A stretch of 15,284 nt of DNA from Archaeoglobaceae archaeon (GTDB lineage: Archaea; Halobacteriota; Archaeoglobi; Archaeoglobales; Archaeoglobaceae): assembly GCA_027066965.1 (NCBI GenBank), contig JAMOMT010000041.1, positions 1-15,284 on the forward strand, given 5' to 3'. Of the stretch, positions 12,139 through 15,284 are shown piece by piece (positions within the stretch are counted from its first letter, which is position 1; each line of letters starts with the position of its first letter). The notes under the pieces are model-generated. The model saw nothing but the letters and a program-made list of their open reading frames with translations, made no database searches and had not been told where the DNA came from. The translations under genes and the position numbers were made by a program.

Positions 12139-12717
12139 TCACTCAAGTACGGCGTGCCTCTTTTCGAGGTCTTTTTCTGTCAGTCTTTTGAGGTTCATCA
12201 GTTCAGCTACCAGTCCGTCGAGGAAGATCAGAGCCGTCAGTTCGAACATCGTTCCGAGGGGGGCTATGCTGCTTAGCTCCTCGTCTCTCTGGTACTTGTT
12301 CTTCCCGCTCAGCAAAACGACGACATCGCTCATCTTCGCGAGAGTTGAGTTTTCGTTCTGGGTTATGGCTGCGAGCATGGAGCCTATTTCCTCCTTTGCC
12401 TTCCTGCTTATGTTAACGACGGAAGTTGTCTCACCCGAGCCGGAAATTGTTATGAGCAGGTCCTCCTCTCCTATTCTTGGCGTTACCGTCTCTCCGACGA
12501 CGTAAACATCGTAGCCGAGGTGCATTAGTCTCATCGCAAAAGCTCTTGCGACGAATCCACTTCTGCCAGCTCCCATAACGAAGATCTTCCTTGCCTGTTC
12601 TATTGCGTTCATGAACTCCTCTACTTGTCTCATATCCAGACTTCTCTTTAGATTCTCTATCTGTCCCGAAACGACGTCCAGAAACCTCAACAGCGTTGCC
12701 CCCACAAGCTGCTGCAT
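12139..12717 (-). CDS. hxlB: 6-phospho-3-hexuloisomerase
   Basis: A 192-residue SIS-domain isomerase interconverting D-arabino-hex-3-ulose 6-phosphate and fructose 6-phosphate. In archaea lacking a full pentose phosphate pathway this route, run in reverse with hexulose-phosphate synthase, supplies ribulose 5-phosphate. The phosphosugar-binding signature is F-V-M-G-A-G-R-S-G-F-V-A-R-A-F-A-M-R (46-63), with S-G-S-G-E-T-T-S (92-99). The C-terminal E-K-D-L-E-K-R-H-A-V-L-E is typical of the family. The synthase (hxlA) is not adjacent. The ATG at 12717 is preferred because GAGGTG (12724-12729) lies 6 nt upstream; the GTG at 12726 is part of that ribosome site. A TATA box is at 12747-12755. Confidence 0.92.
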   Translation of the reverse strand: MQQLVGATLLRFLDVVSGQIENLKRSLDMRQVEEFMNAIEQARKIFVMGAGRSGFVARAFAMRLMHLGYDVYVVGETVTPRIGEEDLLITISGSGETTSVVNISRKAKEEIGSMLAAITQNENSTLAKMSDVVVLLSGKNKYQRDEELSSIAPLGTMFELTALIFLDGLVAELMNLKRLTEKDLEKRHAVLE

Positions 12718-12746
12718 GACTAGCACCTCGCCGTCGGCTCCCCCTC

Positions 12747-12755
12747 TTTTTAAAT
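12747..12755 (-). promoter_or_regulatory. TATA box of hxlB
   Basis: Minus strand reads ATTTAAAAA, placing transcription start about 8-10 nt upstream of the ATG at 12717, near the ribosome site. Confidence 0.45.
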
Positions 12756-12890
12756 CTTAATTATCTGCCCGTACCCTAATCAACTCATCCAGCATACTTA
12801 CGGATCTCACTCTCTACCTCACACACCACTTCACGCAACTACTTCCGTCACTCATCTACATTGCTCAGCCTTCCGCTAAGCTAACTTAAA

Positions 12891-12981
12891 TTTAAGCTTT
12901 TCTGATATGACTGGTCAGGAAACGACCCCTCTATTCTTCAATCTCCCTATATAGGCTTCTAAAAAACGTTTAAGCTTCTCT
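12891..12981 (+). repeat. Two direct copies of TTTAAGCTTYTCT upstream of the crotonase gene
   Basis: TTTAAGCTTTTCT at 12891-12903 and TTTAAGCTTCTCT at 12969-12981 differ at one base and start 78 bp apart. The first overlaps the palindrome CTTAAATTTAAG. The second ends about 7 bp before the TATA box, where an activator site would be expected. Confidence 0.5.
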
Positions 12982-12987
12982 CAGCAA

Positions 12988-12998
12988 AGAAATAAATA
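12988..12998 (+). promoter_or_regulatory. TATA box of the crotonase-fold gene
   Basis: AGAAATAAATA is centred about 27 bp upstream of the ATG at 13021. A leaderless transcript is expected. Confidence 0.5.
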
Positions 12999-13020
12999 CG
13001 GTTCAGGTTCACTAATTATC

Positions 13021-13827
13021 ATGAAGTTTTCCACGAGTTTCGGGAGCGGGGATGAGGTCCTCTACGAAGAGGTAGAGGTGGAGGAGGGAAGGAATGTAGC
13101 CTACCTGACTCTGAACAGACCTGAAAAAAGGAACGCCCTGTCAATGGAGATGTTGAACGCTCTGTGCGACGCGATAGATGAAGCTAGCAGGAAAGAAGTC
13201 AGAACAATTGTGATAAAGGGGGCCGGAAAGTGCTTTTCCGCGGGTCACGACCTTAGAGAGATAAGAGAGGGCGATGAAAGAGAAGTCAGAACTATTTTCG
13301 AGAACTGTTACAGGTTGATGAGGAAGATAAGGTTGATTCCCAAGCCCGTGATAGCTCAGGTTCACGGTTACGCCGTTGCGGCTGGCTGCCAGCTCGTTGC
13401 AGCCTGTGACATGGCTGTGGCTGCAGAAAGTACCAAGTTTTCTCTGCCGGGAGTTAGGATAGGCCTCTTCTGTACTACGCCTCTCGCGGTTGTTAGCAGG
13501 TCTATAGGTAGGAAGAAGGCATTCGAGATGGCCTTTACAGGAGAGATGATAGACGCTAAAGAGGCCGAGAGAATAGGCCTCGTAAATAGGGTTGTAAAAG
13601 ATGAGGAGCTGGAAAAGGAGGTTTTTGAACTCGCGAAGAAACTCTCAACTTTCAGCAGGAGCGTAATTGAGAGGGGAAAGGAATTCTTTTACAAGCAGTA
13701 CTGTATGAACGAGTTCGACGCACTACTCTACGGAATAGACGTGATAGTCGAGATGAGCAGAGAAGAGGCGGCTAAGGAGGGACTATCAGCTTTCCTTGAA
13801 AAGAGAGAACCGAGGTGGCCGGATTAA
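13021..13827 (+). CDS. Enoyl-CoA hydratase/isomerase-family protein, ECHDC3-like, lacking catalytic glutamates
   Basis: A 268-residue crotonase-fold protein. CoA-binding and oxyanion-hole elements are present: R-P-E-K-R-N-A-L (33-40), F-S-A-G-H-D-L (72-78) and H-G-Y-A-V-A-A-G-C (115-123). The two glutamates that act in hydratases are both changed: the G-C-E position is Gln124 (A-G-C-Q-L-V) and the P-E position is Gly144 (S-L-P-G-V-R-I-G-L-F-C). The same changes, with S-A-G-H-D-L and A-A-G-C-Q-L-V, are what I recall of the ECHDC3 group. It is therefore unlikely to hydrate 2-enoyl-CoA and may be a thioesterase, lyase or non-catalytic CoA binder. The leaderless ATG at 13021 follows a TATA box. 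It ends 23 bp from the convergent YkgJ gene. Confidence 0.88.
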   Translation: MKFSTSFGSGDEVLYEEVEVEEGRNVAYLTLNRPEKRNALSMEMLNALCDAIDEASRKEVRTIVIKGAGKCFSAGHDLREIREGDEREVRTIFENCYRLMRKIRLIPKPVIAQVHGYAVAAGCQLVAACDMAVAAESTKFSLPGVRIGLFCTTPLAVVSRSIGRKKAFEMAFTGEMIDAKEAERIGLVNRVVKDEELEKEVFELAKKLSTFSRSVIERGKEFFYKQYCMNEFDALLYGIDVIVEMSREEAAKEGLSAFLEKREPRWPD

Positions 13828-13850
13828 CAACAACACTCGCGCTTGAGATT

Positions 13851-14513
13851 TCAGCGTTTCAGTAGCTCACACTTCATCAGCTCTATTCCTTCAAGCATCT
13901 GCTCGACATCATCCTCCTTTTTTTCGCACCCAAACTCTTCTGCAAGCTCTCGAAGCGTGTCAACATCATAGCATGCAGTGTAAAACCTTGCCATTTCATC
14001 TCCGTTGAGCTTTCTACCGGAAGAGTAGATCCCGAGGACGAGCTCCATGAACACGTCGTTCATCCTGTTGTATACCTCAGCCCCCTGATTCTCTATCCAC
14101 TCCCTGACTGTCCACACCTTCTCCTGCTTGTGTCCCTCGCAGAAGTCCTCGTAAACGATGTAGTAGTACTCTTCCTTAGCGCTCTTCATCCTAACGAGCG
14201 GATAGAGCCTGCAGGATGCTGGCCTATCAGCATAGACTGTACAACCTTTTTTGCTAACGAAGGGGCAGGCATTGTTGACCTGCTTTACAGTTACGACGGG
14301 CAAGCCTGTCGCAGCACCAACGTGCCAGGTAGTGTACTTTTCGAGAAACTCGTAGGACCTCATCCCGAGAGCGTTTTTCAGCCTGACTATGTCGTAGGGC
14401 ATGAGCATGAGCGTCAGGTTCCTGCAGCACTCGTTGAAGCACCCTATTCCGGGGTGGCAGGAAAACCTGAAAGTGTCATCCAGCCCGAGCTTCTTCTCGT
14501 TGTCTATCAGCAT
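13851..14513 (-). CDS. YkgJ-family cysteine cluster protein
   Basis: A 220-residue protein of the YkgJ/CxxCxxCC family, described as binding zinc or an iron-sulfur centre; the function is unknown. Its first cluster is C19-H-P-G-I-G-C25-F-N-E-C29-C30. The second is C83-P-F...G-C91-T-V-Y-A-D-R-P-A-S-C101-R-L-Y-P-L, the family's most conserved block. The C-terminal third is helical and acidic with three further Cys. The ATG at 14513 lies 27 bp from a TATA element at 14535-14543, so a leaderless start fits; GAGTGAGG upstream could serve a slightly longer leader. It is transcribed divergently from the FEN-1 gene. Confidence 0.88.
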   Translation of the reverse strand: MLIDNEKKLGLDDTFRFSCHPGIGCFNECCRNLTLMLMPYDIVRLKNALGMRSYEFLEKYTTWHVGAATGLPVVTVKQVNNACPFVSKKGCTVYADRPASCRLYPLVRMKSAKEEYYYIVYEDFCEGHKQEKVWTVREWIENQGAEVYNRMNDVFMELVLGIYSSGRKLNGDEMARFYTACYDVDTLRELAEEFGCEKKEDDVEQMLEGIELMKCELLKR

Positions 14514-14534
14514 GTTCTCTGCCTCACTCGGGCA

Positions 14535-14543
14535 GTATTATTT
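14535..14543 (-). promoter_or_regulatory. TATA box of the YkgJ-family gene
   Basis: Minus strand reads AAATAATAC within a short AT-rich patch, centred 26-27 bp upstream of the ATG at 14513. Confidence 0.45.
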
Positions 14544-14691
14544 ACGTTTGTGCTTCTGCACTTGTGTCTCTGTTTGATATTTTTTGGCTTTGGTATTTCT
14601 GGCAGTCTCACCTTAAACCTTTGGCGAAACCTCAAAAACCGATTACGGGAGAAACGAAAACTATTCCTTAAGCGAGCAAGGAGTTACTATC

Positions 14692-15284
14692 ATGGGTACA
14701 GACATAGGCGACATACTCGAGAGGGAAACTGTCGAGCTCGAGTACTTCGCGGGTAAAAAGATCGCCGTTGACGCTTTGAACACACTATACCAATTCATCT
14801 CCATAATCAGGCAGCCCGATGGGACGCCCCTCAAGGACTCGCAGGGCAGGATAACCTCTCATCTCTCCGGAATCCTTTACAGGGTATCAAACATGGTGGA
14901 GGTCGGAATAAGGCCGATATTCGTGTTTGACGGAGAACCACCGGAGTTCAAGAAGGAAGAACTCGAGGAGAGGAGGGAAAGGAGGGAAGAAGCTGAGAGG
15001 AAGTGGAAGGAGGCTCTCGAGAGGGGAGAGGACGCGAAGAAGTACGCTCAGGCTGCTGCGAGAGTTGACGATTACATAATAGAATCCTCGATAAAGCTCC
15101 TCGAGCTGATGGGAATTCCAGTCGTTCAGGCTCCGAGCGAGGGTGAAGCTCAGGCTGCTTACATGGCTGCGAAGGGAGATGTTGACTACACAGGCTCTCA
15201 GGACTACGACTCTCTGCTTTTCGGAAGCCCAAAGCTTGCGAGGAATTTAGCGATAACGGGTAAGAGAAAGCTCCCGGGAAAGAA
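14692..15284 (+). CDS. fen: Flap endonuclease 1 (N-terminal 197 residues; continues beyond window)
   Basis: Structure-specific 5' nuclease that removes flaps in Okazaki fragment maturation and repair, normally bound to PCNA through a C-terminal motif outside the window. The N domain begins MGTDIGDILERETVELEYFA and carries Asp27 (A-V-D-A-L-N) and Asp80 (V-F-D-G-E-P-P). The I domain has Glu150 and Glu152 (A-P-S-E-G-E-A) and Asp171 and Asp173 (G-S-Q-D-Y-D-S-L-L-F-G). These are the metal ligands of the active site, all present. The charged 90-120 segment is the helical arch. The ATG at 14692 has AAGGAG (14678-14683) 8 nt upstream; an open frame further upstream (from 14130) is in another frame and is spurious. 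Confidence 0.96.
   Translation, partial: MGTDIGDILERETVELEYFAGKKIAVDALNTLYQFISIIRQPDGTPLKDSQGRITSHLSGILYRVSNMVEVGIRPIFVFDGEPPEFKKEELEERRERREEAERKWKEALERGEDAKKYAQAAARVDDYIIESSIKLLELMGIPVVQAPSEGEAQAAYMAAKGDVDYTGSQDYDSLLFGSPKLARNLAITGKRKLPGK

Larger units (their letters stand above)
12718..13020. other. Non-coding divergent intergenic region
   Basis: About 300 bp between hxlB (minus) and the crotonase gene (plus), with no supported gene in any frame. It holds the hxlB promoter at one end and the crotonase TATA box at the other. Between about 12770 and 12880 is a pyrimidine-rich stretch with nothing recognised. It also contains two copies of TTTAAGCTTYTCT (12891-12903 and 12969-12981) and the 12-bp palindrome CTTAAATTTAAG (12885-12896). 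It is much longer than other spacers in the window. Confidence 0.6.

Noticed and set aside
14130..14756. Plus-strand open frame of 208 codons running into the FEN-1 start
   Set aside because: It overlaps the YkgJ gene on the other strand and FEN-1 in another frame. It has no family features.
1..15284. CRISPR array, insertion sequence or rRNA
   Set aside because: No regularly spaced repeats, transposase, terminal inverted repeats or rRNA-like sequence were seen on either strand.

Overview
The window looks like a chromosomal segment of a hyperthermophilic euryarchaeon, most probably an Archaeoglobales member (Archaeoglobus/Ferroglobus/Geoglobus type). The basis is an archaeal aRF1 and FEN-1, archaeal TATA boxes about 26 bp upstream of many start codons (often leaderless), GGAGGTGA-type ribosome sites, a CCA-less tRNA, an alternative-heme-pathway radical SAM enzyme (Ahb/NirJ type), 6-phospho-3-hexuloisomerase and a DUF2148 ferredoxin-like protein. 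The lineage is inferred from gene style; no database was searched.

Layout. 1-1073 (minus): the start of an AbrB-type regulator and an AT-rich DUF3800 gene broken by one base. 1214-2428 (plus): peptide chain release factor aRF1. 2429-3234: an AT-rich patch of small, partly frameshifted membrane/coiled-coil ORFs. 3235-7647 (minus): a NOP2/Sun RNA m5C methyltransferase coupled to DUF2148, a class I glutamine amidotransferase, a polytopic membrane protein and an AhbC-like radical SAM/SPASM enzyme. 7794-9959: two heavily decayed accessory genes facing tail to tail (an unrecognised plus-strand gene and a minus-strand DEXX-box/DUF234 ATPase), ending against tRNA-Arg(GCG) at 9972-10043. 10131-11545 (plus): a second membrane protein related to the first, then a feoA-dtxR iron module with two matching palindromes around its TATA box. 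11532-12717 (minus): a nicotinamidase-like hydrolase and 6-phospho-3-hexuloisomerase. 12718-13020: a 303-bp non-coding stretch with a repeated 13-mer. 13021-13827 (plus): a crotonase-fold protein lacking both usual catalytic glutamates. 13851-14513 (minus): a YkgJ-type cysteine-cluster protein. 14692 to the end (plus): the FEN-1 N-terminus.

How it works together. Housekeeping information genes (aRF1, NSUN methyltransferase, tRNA, FEN-1) are intact, while the AT-rich accessory genes between them carry frameshifts, a stop, a deletion and a tandem duplication. This points to local decay of mobile or defence-like cargo rather than random sequencing error. A loose metal theme runs through the intact genes: FeoA with a DtxR regulator, heme synthesis, Fe-S DUF2148 and the YkgJ cluster. 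The most interesting unexplained items are the pair of divergent membrane paralogues (5690-6322 and 10131-10733), the double operator on feoA-dtxR, the tail-to-tail pseudogene junction near 8786, and the active-site-poor crotonase with its repeat-bearing upstream region.
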